From: Ectothiorhodospiraceae bacterium
GTDB taxonomy: Bacteria > Pseudomonadota > Gammaproteobacteria > Nitrococcales > Aquisalimonadaceae
Length of the DNA stretch: 64,000 nt
Direction: 5' to 3'
Assembly (NCBI GenBank): GCA_003565775.1
Contig: PXAT01000138.1
Span: 1-64,000 of the forward strand
Shown: one piece after another, positions 42,541-54,484 of the stretch
How positions within the stretch are numbered: the first letter of the stretch is position 1
Layout: each line of letters opens with the position of its first letter
Notes under the pieces: model-generated
Database searches by the model: none
What the model was told of the DNA's origin: nothing
What the model saw: only the letters and a program-made list of their open reading frames with translations
Position numbers and translations under genes: made by a program

Positions 42541-43982
42541 GCGCCGCCCTCCGTGGCAAGCTGCCGCAGCCGATCGCCGACGGTGCCGATGCTGCCGGCG
42601 CCGAGGGTGAGCAGGATGTCGCCATCGCGGATCAGGTCGGGAAGACTCAGCAGCAACTCGTCGATATCGTCGACAAACACCGGATTCACCTTGCCGCGTG
42701 CGCGGATCGCGGCGGCCAGGGCACGGCCGTCGGCGCCGGCGATCGGCTCCTCGCCGGCGGCGTAGACGTCCGTCATCACCAGGGCATCGCAATCGGACAG
42801 TACCCGGGCGAAGTCCTCGAACAGATCCCTGGTCCGGCTGAAACGGTGGGGCTGAAAAGCCACCAGCAGGCGGTGGTCCGGCCAGCCGTCGCGTACCGCC
42901 TGCATGGTGGCGGCAATCTCGGTCGGATGATGGCCGTAATCATCGACCACCAGTGCACGACCGCCGGGGAAGCTCATTTCGCCGTAGCTCTGGAACCGAC
43001 GGCCGATACCCGCGAATTTGTGCAGGGCCTCGACCACGGCTTCAGCCGGCACACCAAGCTCGGTGGCGATGGTGATCGCCGCCAGTGCATTCAGCACGTT
43101 GTGGCGACCGGGGAGATTCAGTTCCACGGCGAGCGGGGCCTGATCGTCGATCTGCACCGTGAAGGCAGTGCGATTGCCCTGCTGCCGGATATCGACGGCG
43201 CGCACGTCGGCCGCTTGCTCGACCCCGTAGGTTCGCACCGGACGGGTGACGTCGGCAGCCAGCTCGCGCACCACCGGATCGTCGATGCAGAGCACCGCGA
43301 GACCGTAGAAGGGCAGATGGTGCAGGAACTCGAGGAACGCGCCGCGCAGGTTATGGAATTTGCCGCCGTAAGCGTCGAGATGATCCGCGTCGATATTGGT
43401 AACCGCAGCGATCATCGGCTGCAGGTACAGGAACGAGGCATCACTCTCGTCGGCCTCGGCCACCAGGAAGCGCCCCTCGCCCAGGCGGGCATTGGCACCG
43501 GCACTGTTGAGCCGGCCACCGATGACGAACGTGGGATCCAGACCGCCCTCGGCCAGCACGCTGGCGACCAGACTGGTGGTGGTAGTCTTGCCATGGGTCC
43601 CGGCGACGGCGACGCCGTAGCGGAAACGCATCAACTCGGCCAGCATCTCGGCCCGCGGCACGACCGGGATCCGCGCCGCGCGCGCCGCCACCAGTTCCGG
43701 ATTGTCGGCAGCGACCGCGCTGGAGATCACGACCGCGTCCACATCGCGGAGTTGTTCCGCTGCGTGGCCGATGAACACGGTGGCACCGAGACCCTCCAGC
43801 CGATGGGTAACCGGCGAGGCTCGCAGATCACTGCCGGACACGGTATAGCCCAGGTTGAGCAGCACCTCGGCAATCCCGCTCATGCCGGCACCACCGATGC
43901 CGATCAGGTGCAGATGGCGGACACGACCCATGCTGGCGCCGGGCGTTGCATGCACCCAGGTCTGCTGTCTCCGCAGGCTCAT
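42537..43982 (-). CDS. murC: UDP-N-acetylmuramate--L-alanine ligase
   Basis: [46 protein letters not shown]. Confidence 0.97.
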   Translation of the reverse strand: MSLRRQQTWVHATPGASMGRVRHLHLIGIGGAGMSGIAEVLLNLGYTVSGSDLRASPVTHRLEGLGATVFIGHAAEQLRDVDAVVISSAVAADNPELVAARAARIPVVPRAEMLAELMRFRYGVAVAGTHGKTTTTSLVASVLAEGGLDPTFVIGGRLNSAGANARLGEGRFLVAEADESDASFLYLQPMIAAVTNIDADHLDAYGGKFHNLRGAFLEFLHHLPFYGLAVLCIDDPVVRELAADVTRPVRTYGVEQAADVRAVDIRQQGNRTAFTVQIDDQAPLAVELNLPGRHNVLNALAAITIATELGVPAEAVVEALHKFAGIGRRFQSYGEMSFPGGRALVVDDYGHHPTEIAATMQAVRDGWPDHRLLVAFQPHRFSRTRDLFEDFARVLSDCDALVMTDVYAAGEEPIAGADGRALAAAIRARGKVNPVFVDDIDELLLSLPDLIRDGDILLTLGAGSIGTVGDRLRQLATEGGA

Positions 43983-45052
43983 GCCGCCACCTCCAGACAG
44001 GCGGAGGCCAGACGATCGGTGGCATCCGGTCGTGCACACTGGCGGGCAGCCCTCGCCATCTGCACCAGCTGCTCCCGCTGCAGTCCACGCAAGCGGTCAG
44101 CGAGGGCATCGGGGCTCAAGTCCTGCTGCGGGATCAATTCTGCCGCGCCATGATCGGCCAGCGTGCGCGCATTGGCGGTCTGGTGGTCGTCGACCGCATG
44201 CGGCAGCGGCACCAGCCAGGCGGCGACCCCGGCAGCAGCCAGCTCGCTCACCGTCAGCGCGCCGGCGCGACAGATCACCAGATCGGCCCAGGCATAGGCC
44301 TCGGCCATATCGGTGATGAAGGTTTCCAGTCGGACCTCGACGCCGGCCTCGTCGTAGGCCGCCCGCGCCAGCGCCGCGGTGCGCTCCCCGCTCTGATGTC
44401 GGACCAGCGGCCGCTCCGCCTCCGGCAGCAGGGCGAGCGACGCCGGCACGGTCTGATTCAGCGCCTGCGCGCCCAGGCTTCCGCCCACCACCAGCAACCG
44501 CAGCGGGCCGCTGCGTTCGCCGTACCGCTGTTCCGGCTCGTCCAGCGCGACGAACTCACGGCGCACCGGATTGCCGATGGCTTCCGCCTCACCAGCGCCC
44601 GGGAAGGTCAAGGCAAAGCCGGACAGGCGACGGTCGGCGATCCGCGCCAGCAAGCGGTTGCTCAGGCCGGGCCGGGCGTTCTGTTCGTGAATGAGCAACG
44701 GCCGGCGCAGGATCCAGGCCGCGAGGCCGCCGGGACCGGTGACATAGCCGCCGAGCCCGAGCACCGAGCGCGGCCGATGGCGCCGCACGATCGCCAGGGC
44801 CTGAATCAGTGCTCGACTCAGGCTCAGCGGCGCCAGCAGCCAGCCGAGCAAACCGTTGCGTCGCAGTCCGCGCACCGAGAGACACTCCAGCGGCAGGCCG
44901 GCATCCGGCACCAGGCGTGCTTCCAGGCCGGCCCGGGTACCGAGCCAGATCACCGGCACACCGCGCTCGCTGAGCGCCCGGGCCACTGCCAGTCCGGGAA
45001 AGACATGCCCGCCGGTACCGCCTGCCATGATCATCACCGGGGCCTTATTCAT
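43979..45052 (-). CDS. murG: UDP-GlcNAc:lipid I transferase MurG
   Basis: [61 protein letters not shown]. Confidence 0.98.
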   Translation of the reverse strand: MNKAPVMIMAGGTGGHVFPGLAVARALSERGVPVIWLGTRAGLEARLVPDAGLPLECLSVRGLRRNGLLGWLLAPLSLSRALIQALAIVRRHRPRSVLGLGGYVTGPGGLAAWILRRPLLIHEQNARPGLSNRLLARIADRRLSGFALTFPGAGEAEAIGNPVRREFVALDEPEQRYGERSGPLRLLVVGGSLGAQALNQTVPASLALLPEAERPLVRHQSGERTAALARAAYDEAGVEVRLETFITDMAEAYAWADLVICRAGALTVSELAAAGVAAWLVPLPHAVDDHQTANARTLADHGAAELIPQQDLSPDALADRLRGLQREQLVQMARAARQCARPDATDRLASACLEVAA

Positions 45053-46235
45053 GCTCTGCCCCTCCACGCGCCGAACGCGCACCGGTGGCGCGCAATTCGT
45101 AATCCGCCCGCAGCACGAGGGCCAGGGCAACCACCGACATCAGCAGACTGCTGCCGCCGTAACTCATCAGTGGCAGGGTCAGCCCCTTGGTCGGCAGCAG
45201 CCCCATGTTGACGCCGATATTGATCAGGCACTGCATGCTGAACCAGAGCCCGACGCCGAGGCAGAGATAGCCGGCAAAGGTCTTGTCCTGGCGCAGACAC
45301 GCAGCGCCGATGGCGAGAATCCGCCAGCTGATGTAGGCCAGCAGCAGCAGTACCAGCAACACGCCGAGCAGACCGAATTCCTCGGCCAGTACCGCGAACA
45401 CGAAATCGGTATGCGCTTCCGGCAGATAGAACAGCTTCTGCACACTGGCACCGAGACCGACGCCAAACCATTCGCCGCGACCGATCGCGATCAGCGACTG
45501 GGTCAGCTGAAACCCGCTGTTGAACGGATCCGCCCAGGGGTTGAGGAAAGCGGTAAGACGTTCCCAGCGATACGGCGAGGTCACGATCAGGGCCGCGCCG
45601 GCCGCCACCGCAACGATCATCACCAGACCGAAACGCCAGAGCGGCACACCGGCGAGGAACAGCACGCCTAGGCCGATCCCGAGAATCACGACGGCAGCCC
45701 CGAAATCGGGTTGCAGCAACAGCAGAAAGCCCATGGCACCCAGCACCGCCAGCGGCAGCAGAAAGCCGGCCATGCTGTGCCGGACACGATCACCATGCCG
45801 GCTGAGCCAGGCAGCCAGGTAGATCATGGCACCCAGCTTCGCCACCTCGGCGACCTGCAGATTGAACGGACCCATCGGAATCCAGCGGGTGCTGCCGTTG
45901 ACTTCGCGGCCGACCCCCGGGACCAGCACCAGCACCAGCAGGAGCAGGGAAATCAGCAGGCCGATGCCGCTAAGAACCCGCCAGAACTCGAGGCGAACAC
46001 TGACCGCGAACCAGCCCAGGCCGTAGGCCAGGGCGAAGAAGATCACCTGGCGCTGCAGGTAGTGGAACGGCGAACCGAGATTGCGATCGGCCAGCGACAC
46101 CGAGGCCGAGGCCACCATCACGATACCGATCAGCGACAGTGCCAGAATCGCGCCCAGCAGGCGCCGGTCCAGCGCCCCGATCACGCTCTCGGGGCGCTGC
46201 TCCATGACCGTACCGGAGAGGGTCTGCAGACTCAT
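45045..46235 (-). CDS. ftsW: Peptidoglycan polymerase FtsW (SEDS)
   Basis: SEDS topology; LTQSLIAIGRGEWFGVGLGASVQKLFYLPEAHTDFVFAVLAEEFG; LPLMSYGGSSLL. Confidence 0.97.
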   Translation of the reverse strand: MSLQTLSGTVMEQRPESVIGALDRRLLGAILALSLIGIVMVASASVSLADRNLGSPFHYLQRQVIFFALAYGLGWFAVSVRLEFWRVLSGIGLLISLLLLVLVLVPGVGREVNGSTRWIPMGPFNLQVAEVAKLGAMIYLAAWLSRHGDRVRHSMAGFLLPLAVLGAMGFLLLLQPDFGAAVVILGIGLGVLFLAGVPLWRFGLVMIVAVAAGAALIVTSPYRWERLTAFLNPWADPFNSGFQLTQSLIAIGRGEWFGVGLGASVQKLFYLPEAHTDFVFAVLAEEFGLLGVLLVLLLLAYISWRILAIGAACLRQDKTFAGYLCLGVGLWFSMQCLINIGVNMGLLPTKGLTLPLMSYGGSSLLMSVVALALVLRADYELRATGARSARGGAEHE

Positions 46236-47578
46236 GCCGGCAACCTCCCGACCGCGGCGGCGAAGGCGCGACCGCGGGCCTGATAGTTGTCGAACATGTC
46301 GAAGCTGGCGCAGGCCGGGCTCAGCAGCACGCTGTCACCGGCGGTCGCCAGTTGCGCCGCCTGCAGCACCGCATCGTCCAGATCCTCGGCCCGATACACC
46401 ATCGCGTGCCCCTGCAAGGCCGCCGCAAGCTGCGGCGCATCGCGGCCGAACAGGATCACGCCCCGGATCCGCTGATCCATGCAGGCGGCCAGCGGCGCGA
46501 AATCGGCACCCTTGCCGTCACCGCCCATCAGGAGCACCAGCGGGCCGGGCATGCCGGCGATCGCAGCCGCCGCGGCACCGACATTGGTTGCCTTGGAATC
46601 GTCGAACCAGTCGACACCGGCCTTGCAGGCCAGCCACTGGCTTCGATGCGGCAGCCCGCGATAGCTGCGCAGCGCACTGTCGCAGGCCGCCGGATCAAGC
46701 TCCAGCACCTCCGCCAGGGCCAGGGCAGCCAGTGCATTCGTCAGATTGTGACGACCGCGGACACGCAAAGCCGATGCCGGCAGCAGGGCGCGTGACCCGC
46801 GCATCAGCCAGGTCTCGCCGTCGTGCTCGCTCAGACCGTAGCCCCCGCTCGCTGCCGGCAGCGAACCGGAAAACAGGATGGTCCGGCGGCGGGGCTGCGC
46901 CATCGCCATGACCACCGGATCGTCGGCGTTCAGCACCATGACACCGTCACCGCGGTAGATACGGGCCTTGATGTCCGCATAACGCCCCAGGTCACCGTGT
47001 CGATCCATGTGATCGGCACTGACATTGAGCACCACGGCCGCCAGCGGCCGCAGACTGTCGGTGGTCTCCAGCTGAAAGCTGGACAACTCGAGCAGATAGG
47101 CGTCCGGGGCCGGTTCGCGAATCAGGTCCAGCGCCGGCGTTCCCAGATTCCCGCCCACGGCGACATCGCTGCCGGCGGCCTCGGCCATGGCGCCCAGCAA
47201 GGTAGTGACCGTGCTCTTGCCGTTGGACCCGGTAATCCCGACCACCGGGGCATTCGCATGCCGCGCGAACAGCTCGATATCGCCGAGCACCGGAATCCCG
47301 GCAGCCCGAGCCTCATCCAGCAGCGGCAGATCAGCCGGCACTCCGGGACTCAGCACCACGCGGTCGGCGGACAACAGCAGGTCGGGGTCGAGCGCACCCA
47401 GGGCCAGCGGCCGGTCCACCAGTGCGGCAGCCTCCCCGGCACCGGGCGGCTGGGCACGACTGTCCATGGCCCACAGGGCGCCTGGCTGCCGGCGCAGGAA
47501 ACGCAGGCAGGACAGACCCGTGGCGCCGAGTCCGACCACCACCGTGCTGCCTTTGCTGTTGTGCGTCTCGGTCATCAT
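46232..47578 (-). CDS. murD: UDP-N-acetylmuramoylalanine--D-glutamate ligase
   Basis: VVVGLGATGLSCLRFL, GITGSNGKSTVTTLL, LPHRSQWLACKAGVDWFDDSKATN. Confidence 0.97.
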   Translation of the reverse strand: MMTETHNSKGSTVVVGLGATGLSCLRFLRRQPGALWAMDSRAQPPGAGEAAALVDRPLALGALDPDLLLSADRVVLSPGVPADLPLLDEARAAGIPVLGDIELFARHANAPVVGITGSNGKSTVTTLLGAMAEAAGSDVAVGGNLGTPALDLIREPAPDAYLLELSSFQLETTDSLRPLAAVVLNVSADHMDRHGDLGRYADIKARIYRGDGVMVLNADDPVVMAMAQPRRRTILFSGSLPAASGGYGLSEHDGETWLMRGSRALLPASALRVRGRHNLTNALAALALAEVLELDPAACDSALRSYRGLPHRSQWLACKAGVDWFDDSKATNVGAAAAAIAGMPGPLVLLMGGDGKGADFAPLAACMDQRIRGVILFGRDAPQLAAALQGHAMVYRAEDLDDAVLQAAQLATAGDSVLLSPACASFDMFDNYQARGRAFAAAVGRLPA

Positions 47579-48660
47579 CAGCGGATCTTCAATGAGGCCA
47601 GACCAATGAGGACCAGAATCACGGTGATGATCCAGAAACGGACGATCACGCGCGGTTCCGGCCAGCCCTTGAGTTCGAAATGGTGGTGCAGCGGCGCCAT
47701 GCGGAAGATTCGGCGGCCGGTGAGCTTGAAGGACGCCACCTGCAGGATCACCGACACGGTCTCCATGACGAACACGCCGGCCATGATGAACAGCACCAGT
47801 TCCTGGCGCGTCACCACCGCCAGCACGCCGAGGGCGGCGCCCAGCGCCAGAGCGCCGACGTCTCCCATGAAAACCTGGGCCGGATAGGCGTTGAACCAGA
47901 GGAAGCCGAGGCCGGCACCGACCAGCGCACCGCAGAACACGACGACCTCGCCAACCCCGGGCACGAACGGAATGCCCAGGTAGCTGGCGAAATAGAAGTT
48001 GCCCGAGGCATAGGCGAAGACCCCCAGCGCACCGCCGACCAGAACCGTCGGATTGATGGCGAGGCCGTCGAGGCCATCGGTCAGATTCACGGCGTTGCTG
48101 GAGCCGACGATGACGAAATAGGTCAGCGGTATGAACCACAAACCCATCTGCCAGCTGACATCCTTCAGGAACGGCACGATCAGGGTGGTCTCGACCGCGT
48201 CCTGTGCGGTCATGAACAGGATCACCGCCGCCAGCACGGCCACCACCGACTGCCAGAGATACTTGCTGCGGGCACGCAGGCCGCGGGAATTACCGAAACG
48301 CAGCTTCAGATAGTCGTCGATGCCGCCGATCACACCGAAGGCCAGCGTGGTCAGCAGCACGATCCAGACATAGCGATTACTCAGATCCGACCACAGCAAC
48401 GTGGCCGCGGCGATCGCCACCAGGATCAGCGCGCCACCCATGGTCGGGGTGCCCGCCTTGACCAGATGGCTGCTGGGACCGTCGTCCCGCACCTGCTGGC
48501 CGATCTGGTGCTGACTGAGCCGGCGGATCAGATACGGGCCCGCAATGAACGAGAAGATCAGCGCCGTTAGCACGCCGAGAATCGCGCGCAGGGTCAGGTA
48601 CTGGAACACGCGGAAGCCGCTGTGATAGGCCTCGAGCCACTCTGCCAGGTGCACCAGCAT
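47578..48660 (-). CDS. mraY: Phospho-MurNAc-pentapeptide translocase
   Basis: [62 protein letters not shown]. Confidence 0.98.
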   Translation of the reverse strand: MLVHLAEWLEAYHSGFRVFQYLTLRAILGVLTALIFSFIAGPYLIRRLSQHQIGQQVRDDGPSSHLVKAGTPTMGGALILVAIAAATLLWSDLSNRYVWIVLLTTLAFGVIGGIDDYLKLRFGNSRGLRARSKYLWQSVVAVLAAVILFMTAQDAVETTLIVPFLKDVSWQMGLWFIPLTYFVIVGSSNAVNLTDGLDGLAINPTVLVGGALGVFAYASGNFYFASYLGIPFVPGVGEVVVFCGALVGAGLGFLWFNAYPAQVFMGDVGALALGAALGVLAVVTRQELVLFIMAGVFVMETVSVILQVASFKLTGRRIFRMAPLHHHFELKGWPEPRVIVRFWIITVILVLIGLASLKIR

Positions 48661-50012
48661 CAGCCTGCCTCCTCGCCGGGTTGCGCCGGGGCCAGCGCCT
48701 GCACCAGTTGATCCATGCCCGCGCTGCGTGAGCCCTTGATCAGCACTGCCACCCCCGCATGCAGCTCCTGCCGCAGGCACGCCTGCAGAGATGTCTTGTC
48801 GTCAAAATGGCGGCCGCCGGCACCGAAGGCGTCGACGGCCGCAACGCTGAGCGGGCCGACGGCGAACAGCCGCTCGACCCCAGCTTCCCTGGCGGCATGC
48901 CCCGCGGCGGCATGCAGAGCGGGGGACTCCGGGCCCAGCTCCGCCATGTCGCCCAATACCAGCCAGGGTTCCAGACCTTGTTCCGTGAGGACGGCGATGC
49001 CGGCCGTCAGCGACGAGGGGTTGGCGTTGTAGCTGTCGTCGATCAGGCGGCTGCCGGCGACGCCCGTCAGGATCTGCAGACGGCCGTGTTCCGGGCGAAA
49101 CGCCGCGAGGCCGGCGGCCACGTCCGCCAGCGGCACTTCCAGTGCCAGCGCGGCACCGGCCGCGGCCAGCGCGTTCTGTCGGTTGTGCCGTCCCGGTACC
49201 GGCAGACGCACCTCGACGGTTTCGTCGCGAAAACGCATCTCCAGGACACCGTCAGCTTGCTCCTGACCACACAGATCGGCGTTACCTTCCAGCGAGACCG
49301 TCAGCGTCCGCCGTGACCCCGCCAGTTCCCGCCAGAGTCCGGCAAAGCGGTCATCGGCATTGATCACTGCCACGGCGTTCGCCGGCAGCCCCGCGAACAT
49401 CTCACCCTTGGCCCGCGCCACGCCTTCGAGCGACCCGAAACCTTCCAGATGCGCCGGCCCGGCGTTCAGCACCACACCGACCTCGGGCTCGGCCAGCGAA
49501 ACCAGCCAGGCAATCTCGCCGGCATGGTTGGCGCCCATTTCGATGACGCCGAAGCGGTGCTCGGCAGACAATTCGGCCAGGGTCAGCGGTACGCCGATCT
49601 CGTTGTTCAGGTTGCCGCGGGTGGCGAGCGTGGTGCCGGCGCGCCCGAGAATCGAGGCCAGCATCTGCTTGACCGTGGTCTTGCCGTTGCTTCCGGTCAC
49701 CGCCACCAGCCGCGTCGGCAACTGCCGCCGCCAGTGCCGCGCCAGTTCGCCCAGGGCACGACGCGTATCGGGCACCTCGATAGACGGCTCAGCATCGGCC
49801 CGTCCATGCTCGCAGAGCACTGCCACCGCGCCCTGATCGCGCGCCGCGAACAGATAGTCGTGACCGTCGAAACTCGGACCGCGCAGGGCGATGAACAGAC
49901 TGCCGGGGCGGATCTGCCGGGAATCGGTGCTGATGCCCCGCCAGTGCGCATCACCCCGGGCTCGGGCATCGGTCAAGGCGGAGCCCAGTTGCTGCAGGTC
50001 GAAGGTGATCAT
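48660..50012 (-). CDS. murF: UDP-MurNAc-tripeptide--D-alanyl-D-alanine ligase
   Basis: [45 protein letters not shown]. Confidence 0.97.
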   Translation of the reverse strand: MITFDLQQLGSALTDARARGDAHWRGISTDSRQIRPGSLFIALRGPSFDGHDYLFAARDQGAVAVLCEHGRADAEPSIEVPDTRRALGELARHWRRQLPTRLVAVTGSNGKTTVKQMLASILGRAGTTLATRGNLNNEIGVPLTLAELSAEHRFGVIEMGANHAGEIAWLVSLAEPEVGVVLNAGPAHLEGFGSLEGVARAKGEMFAGLPANAVAVINADDRFAGLWRELAGSRRTLTVSLEGNADLCGQEQADGVLEMRFRDETVEVRLPVPGRHNRQNALAAAGAALALEVPLADVAAGLAAFRPEHGRLQILTGVAGSRLIDDSYNANPSSLTAGIAVLTEQGLEPWLVLGDMAELGPESPALHAAAGHAAREAGVERLFAVGPLSVAAVDAFGAGGRHFDDKTSLQACLRQELHAGVAVLIKGSRSAGMDQLVQALAPAQPGEEAG

Positions 50013-51502
50013 GAGCTCGCCTCCTGCAGCAGGTCGCGCACGATCTCGGCATCGTTGAAGGGGCGCGGACCGTCGGCACCGACCTGAACGGTCTCGTGTC
50101 CCTTGCCCGCCACCAGCACCACATCCTCGGGCGCAGCGCGCTGGATCGCCTCGGCGATCGCCTCGGCGCGGTCATGGACGACCATGGGCGCGAGGCCGCG
50201 AAAACCGGCGAGGATGTCGGCAACGATCTGCTCGGGCGGTTCGTTCCGCGGATTGTCATCGGTAATGATGACCTGATCGGCATGGCGCTCGGCCGCGGCC
50301 GCCATCAGCGGCCGTTTGCCGCGATCCCGATCACCGCCGCAGCCGAACAGGCAGATCACGCGGCCATCGACATGAGCACGCAGACTGCACAGCGCTGCCT
50401 CCAGCGCACCGGGTGTATGGGCATAATCCACCACCACCAGCGGCCGTCCGGCGACATGCAACCGCTGCATCCGACCGGGCACCGAGCGCAGCGAGGCCAG
50501 AGCCTCCTGGATCGCGTCTATCCGCCAGCCCAGCGCCACCAGGGCACCGATCACGGCGAGCACGTTCTGGGCGTTGAAGCGGCCGAGCAGCGGCAGATCC
50601 AGGGCAACGACGCCCACCGGGGTCACCGCCTCAAGCAGGAATCCGGTGGCATGCGGGCGGAAGGATGTCACCACCACATGGGCATCGCTGTCGGCCTGCA
50701 TGGAGTAGCCGATACGGTTGATGTCGGAATGCAGCGAGCGTCTTACCGAACAGCCGAAACTGTCGTCAAGATTGATCACCGCGCTGCGCAGCCCCGGCTG
50801 CCGGAACAACAGCCGCTTGGCTTCCGCATAGGCCTGCTCGGTAATGTGATAGTCCAGATGGTCACGGCCGAGGTTGGTCAGTACGGCGACGTCCACCACC
50901 GTGCCATTGAGACGGCCCTGGAACAGGGCGTGGGATGACGCCTCCATGACGACGTGGCCGGCACCGCCATCGCGAAACCCGGCCAGCAATTCCTGCAGGC
51001 GTGCGGCATCCGGCGTGGTATGCGTCGCGGAATCGAGATCCGGATAGAGACCGTAACCGAGGGTGCCGATGACCCCGCATGGCGCGCCTTCCCGGCCCAG
51101 AACCTGCGCCAGAAAATGGCTGACCGAAGTCTTGCCGTCGGTTCCGGTCACCGCCAGCACCGGCAGATCCGCGGAAGGATGACCGTAGACTCGCGCCGCC
51201 AGCTCACCCAGTCGCCGTCCCAGGTCCGGCACCGGGACCGTCGGCACCGGCAGGGCGGCGTCCGGCGCGATACCGCTGACCGGCTCCCAGGCGACCGCAA
51301 CCGCACCCTGATTCACGGCATCGTCGGCGAATTCCAGACCGTGGCGACGGGCGCCGGCGCAGGCCGCGAACAGATACCCCGGACGCACCGTCCGGCTGTC
51401 CACGCCGATACCCGTCAGCCGGGGATTGCGGGCATCGTCGATGCCCGCATGTCCCAGCACATCGGCGAGCCGCGGCGACCCATGCGGTGCGACGGCGCTC
51501 AT
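50009..51502 (-). CDS. murE: UDP-MurNAc-L-alanyl-D-glutamate--2,6-diaminopimelate ligase
   Basis: GVDSRTVRPGYLFAAC, VTGTDGKTSVSHFLAQ, DDNPRNEPPEQI (meso-DAP-specific motif). Confidence 0.97.
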   Translation of the reverse strand: MSAVAPHGSPRLADVLGHAGIDDARNPRLTGIGVDSRTVRPGYLFAACAGARRHGLEFADDAVNQGAVAVAWEPVSGIAPDAALPVPTVPVPDLGRRLGELAARVYGHPSADLPVLAVTGTDGKTSVSHFLAQVLGREGAPCGVIGTLGYGLYPDLDSATHTTPDAARLQELLAGFRDGGAGHVVMEASSHALFQGRLNGTVVDVAVLTNLGRDHLDYHITEQAYAEAKRLLFRQPGLRSAVINLDDSFGCSVRRSLHSDINRIGYSMQADSDAHVVVTSFRPHATGFLLEAVTPVGVVALDLPLLGRFNAQNVLAVIGALVALGWRIDAIQEALASLRSVPGRMQRLHVAGRPLVVVDYAHTPGALEAALCSLRAHVDGRVICLFGCGGDRDRGKRPLMAAAAERHADQVIITDDNPRNEPPEQIVADILAGFRGLAPMVVHDRAEAIAEAIQRAAPEDVVLVAGKGHETVQVGADGPRPFNDAEIVRDLLQEASS

Positions 51503-53223
51503 GGCTCCCCCTCGCGCATCGCGGTCAGCGACGGTGCGTCTTCCCTGCGCGCGTCCGGCGTCAGGTTCATCAGGCGCATCGCGCCGGCCATGACCTGGCC
51601 GAACACCGGCGCCGCGATCTGCCCGCCGTAATAGGCTTCGCCACCGGGCTCGTCGAGCATCACCACCATGGCGAGACGCGGATCGCTGACCGGTCCGACG
51701 CCTGCGAACCAGGACACGTAGTGATCGCTGGAATAGCCGCCGGCAATGGACTTGCGCACCGTGCCGGTCTTGCCGGCCAGTCGGTACCCGTCGACAGCGG
51801 CCCGGGTTGCAGTACCGCCGGGCTCGACTGCCGCCTCCATCATGGCCAGCAGGGCATCCGCCGTCTCGGGACGCATGACGCGCGTGCCGCGCACCTCCTC
51901 GTCCAGCTTGACGAAGGACACCGGACGCAACTCGCCACCATTGGCGATGGCGGCGTATGCCTGCGCCAGTTGCAGCGGGGTCGCCGACATGCCGTAGCCG
52001 AAGCTCAGCGTCGCGCGGTCTACGCTCGATCGCGGCGCTGCTGCCGCGAGCGTGCCGGCTGACTCCCCGGGATAGCCGCTGCCGGTGGTGCGGCCGAAGC
52101 CGAGACCGCCCAGCAGGTTCCACAGACTCTCCTCGGGCAACTCCAGCGCGAGCTTGGCGGCGCCGACATTGCTCGACTTGCTGATCAGCGTGGTCAGATC
52201 GATACGCCCGAAGTCACGCACATCGGTGACCGTGTGGCGGCCGACGCGCATGGTCCCCGGGTGGGTATTGAGAATGGTGTCGGCATCGGCGATGCCCGCT
52301 TCCAGGGCCGCCGCGACGGTAAACGGCTTGATCGTCGAGCCGGGCTCCCAGGCGTCCACCACGGCGCGGTTGCGGTGCACACCGCCGCTCAGCTGACGGC
52401 GATTATTGGGGTTGAAGGCCGGCTGGTTGACCATGGCCAGGACTTCGCCGGTGCGGGTATCCATCAGCACCAGCGAACCACCGCGGGCGCTGTTGTTCTG
52501 CACGGCACTCTTCAGTTCGCGATAGGCCAGGAACTGCAAGCGGCGATCGATACTCAACTTAAGGTCGCGGCCGGGACGCGGTTCGCGCAACTGTTCCACG
52601 TCGGCAATGGTGCGACCGAGCCGGTCGCGCAGGACGCGCTTGCTTCCGGGCGTTCCCCGCAGCCAGCTCTCATAGGCAAACTCCATGCCCTCGAGACCGC
52701 GGTCGTCGATATCGGTAAAGCCGAGCAGATGGCCGACCGTCTCACCGGAGGGGTAGAAGCGCCGGTACTCGCGCTGCACCGCAACGCCCGGCAATGCCAG
52801 CGCCATGACGCGCTCCGCCTGGGCCGGCGACGCCTGCCGGCGCAGGTAGACGAACTCCCGCTCACGACGTGACTCCAGACGCTGCTGCAGCGCGTTGCGA
52901 TCCAGACCCAGCGCCTCGGCCAACTCGCCCAGGTCGGCACCGGAATCGAGCAGGTTACCGGGGTGCGCCCACAGCGACTCCACCGGCGTGCTGATCGCCA
53001 GCGGCTCGCCGGTGCGATCCTGAATCATGCCGCGATGCGTGGGTATCGCCGTGGTACGCAGGTGTCGCGCATCACCCTGCAGTTGCAGAAAGTCCTTGTG
53101 CAACACCTGCAGATCCACCGCCCGGGCTGCCAGCGCCACACACAACAACGCCAGCACCAGCAGCACCATGAAGTACCGCCAGGTGACCAGGCCCTGCCCT
53201 GTTGCCTGTCTGTCGCTCATCAT
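51499..53223 (-). CDS. ftsI: Peptidoglycan transpeptidase FtsI (PBP3)
   Basis: EPGSTIKPFTVAAAL (SxxK), SKSSNVGA (SxN), AGKTGTVRK (KTG). Confidence 0.98.
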   Translation of the reverse strand: MMSDRQATGQGLVTWRYFMVLLVLALLCVALAARAVDLQVLHKDFLQLQGDARHLRTTAIPTHRGMIQDRTGEPLAISTPVESLWAHPGNLLDSGADLGELAEALGLDRNALQQRLESRREREFVYLRRQASPAQAERVMALALPGVAVQREYRRFYPSGETVGHLLGFTDIDDRGLEGMEFAYESWLRGTPGSKRVLRDRLGRTIADVEQLREPRPGRDLKLSIDRRLQFLAYRELKSAVQNNSARGGSLVLMDTRTGEVLAMVNQPAFNPNNRRQLSGGVHRNRAVVDAWEPGSTIKPFTVAAALEAGIADADTILNTHPGTMRVGRHTVTDVRDFGRIDLTTLISKSSNVGAAKLALELPEESLWNLLGGLGFGRTTGSGYPGESAGTLAAAAPRSSVDRATLSFGYGMSATPLQLAQAYAAIANGGELRPVSFVKLDEEVRGTRVMRPETADALLAMMEAAVEPGGTATRAAVDGYRLAGKTGTVRKSIAGGYSSDHYVSWFAGVGPVSDPRLAMVVMLDEPGGEAYYGGQIAAPVFGQVMAGAMRLMNLTPDARREDAPSLTAMREGEP

Positions 53224-53546
53224 TCCCCCGAGGCCCGATCACCGCTTTGCCGCGGTAACGGACTCGCCCCCCGCTTTTCCAGAATCACCACATCGCCGGC
53301 GGCCGGCAGACGCATGTCGAGACGCTCGCGCGCGAGACGCTCGATGCGTCCATGCGTCGCCCACGCACCCTGCTCGAGCTGCAGCCGTCCCCACTCGGCG
53401 TTCAACTCGTCACGCTGCCGGTTCTCCTGCTCCACGGCCGAAAAAAGACCGCGGCTTTCATGCTTGCTGTAAACCACACCCAACGCGCTGGCGGTCACGG
53501 CGATCACCAGCCCGGCCAGTACCAGTCCCTGACTCAGACCGCTCAT
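53220..53546 (-). CDS. ftsL: Cell division protein FtsL
   Basis: 108 aa, single TM plus coiled coil, between rsmH and ftsI with 4-nt overlaps. Confidence 0.93.
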   Translation of the reverse strand: MSGLSQGLVLAGLVIAVTASALGVVYSKHESRGLFSAVEQENRQRDELNAEWGRLQLEQGAWATHGRIERLARERLDMRLPAAGDVVILEKRGASPLPRQSGDRASGE

Positions 53547-54484
53547 GCCATGCGCTCCGCAACCCGCAGCACGGCGCTGCGCGCGCGCGGGTTGGATGCA
53601 TCATGGCGATCGCCGAACAACGGCTTTGCCACCGGCCGCAGCGACGGCCCCTGCGGTGGCGCCGCCACCGGAATCCCGGGCGGCAGATCCGTGGCACCTC
53701 GCGAGGCGCGCATGGCGCGCTTGGTGAGGCGGTCCTCCAGGGAATGAAAACTGATCACCACCAGCCGGCCACCGGGCCGCAACCAGCCCGGCACCGCGGC
53801 CAACAATGCTTCCAGCGCCTCGAGCTCGCCATTGATGGCAATGCGAATCGCCTGAAAGGTGCGCGTTGCCGGGTGTTTGTGGCGCTCCTTGCGCGGCATC
53901 GCTGCAGCCACCAGCTCGGCGAACTCAAGCGTTGAATCCGGCAGCCCCTGCTCGGCTCGGGCACGACAGATTGCCGTCGCAATGCGACGCGCGAACCGCT
54001 CTTCACCGAACACGCGCAGAACCCGCGTCAGTGCCTGCTCGTCAATATCCTGCAACCAGTCCCTGGCGGTCTGCCCACGGACCGTATCCATGCGCATGTC
54101 CAGCGGACCGTCGCGCAGGAAACTGAAGCCACGCTCGGGCTGATCCAGCTGTGGCGATGACACGCCCAGATCGAGCAGCACGCCATCCACCTGTTCCAGC
54201 AGATCGTCTGCCGCCAGCAGTTCACCGAGGCCGCGGAACGAGGCATGCACGACGCGGCAGCGGGAATCGGCGCCGAAGTGATCCTGCGCATGAGCGATCG
54301 CATCGGGATCCTGATCCACCAGCCAAAGGCGGCCGGTCTCATCAAGGCGCTCGAGGACCGCAGCCGCATGTCCGCCGCGACCGTAGGTACCATCGATGTA
54401 GAAGCCGTCTGCGCGCACAGCCAGACCCTCCACCGCCTCGGTCAGAAAAACCGACTCGTGCCGGTTGCTCGGGACTGCAGTCAC
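53543..54484 (-). CDS. rsmH: 16S rRNA m4C1402 methyltransferase RsmH (GTG start overlapping the mraZ stop)
   Basis: HESVFLTEAVEGLAVRADGFYIDGTYGRGGHAAAVL, DLGVSSPQLDQPERGFSF, ISFHSLEDRLTKRAMR. Confidence 0.97.
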   Translation of the reverse strand: MTAVPSNRHESVFLTEAVEGLAVRADGFYIDGTYGRGGHAAAVLERLDETGRLWLVDQDPDAIAHAQDHFGADSRCRVVHASFRGLGELLAADDLLEQVDGVLLDLGVSSPQLDQPERGFSFLRDGPLDMRMDTVRGQTARDWLQDIDEQALTRVLRVFGEERFARRIATAICRARAEQGLPDSTLEFAELVAAAMPRKERHKHPATRTFQAIRIAINGELEALEALLAAVPGWLRPGGRLVVISFHSLEDRLTKRAMRASRGATDLPPGIPVAAPPQGPSLRPVAKPLFGDRHDASNPRARSAVLRVAERMA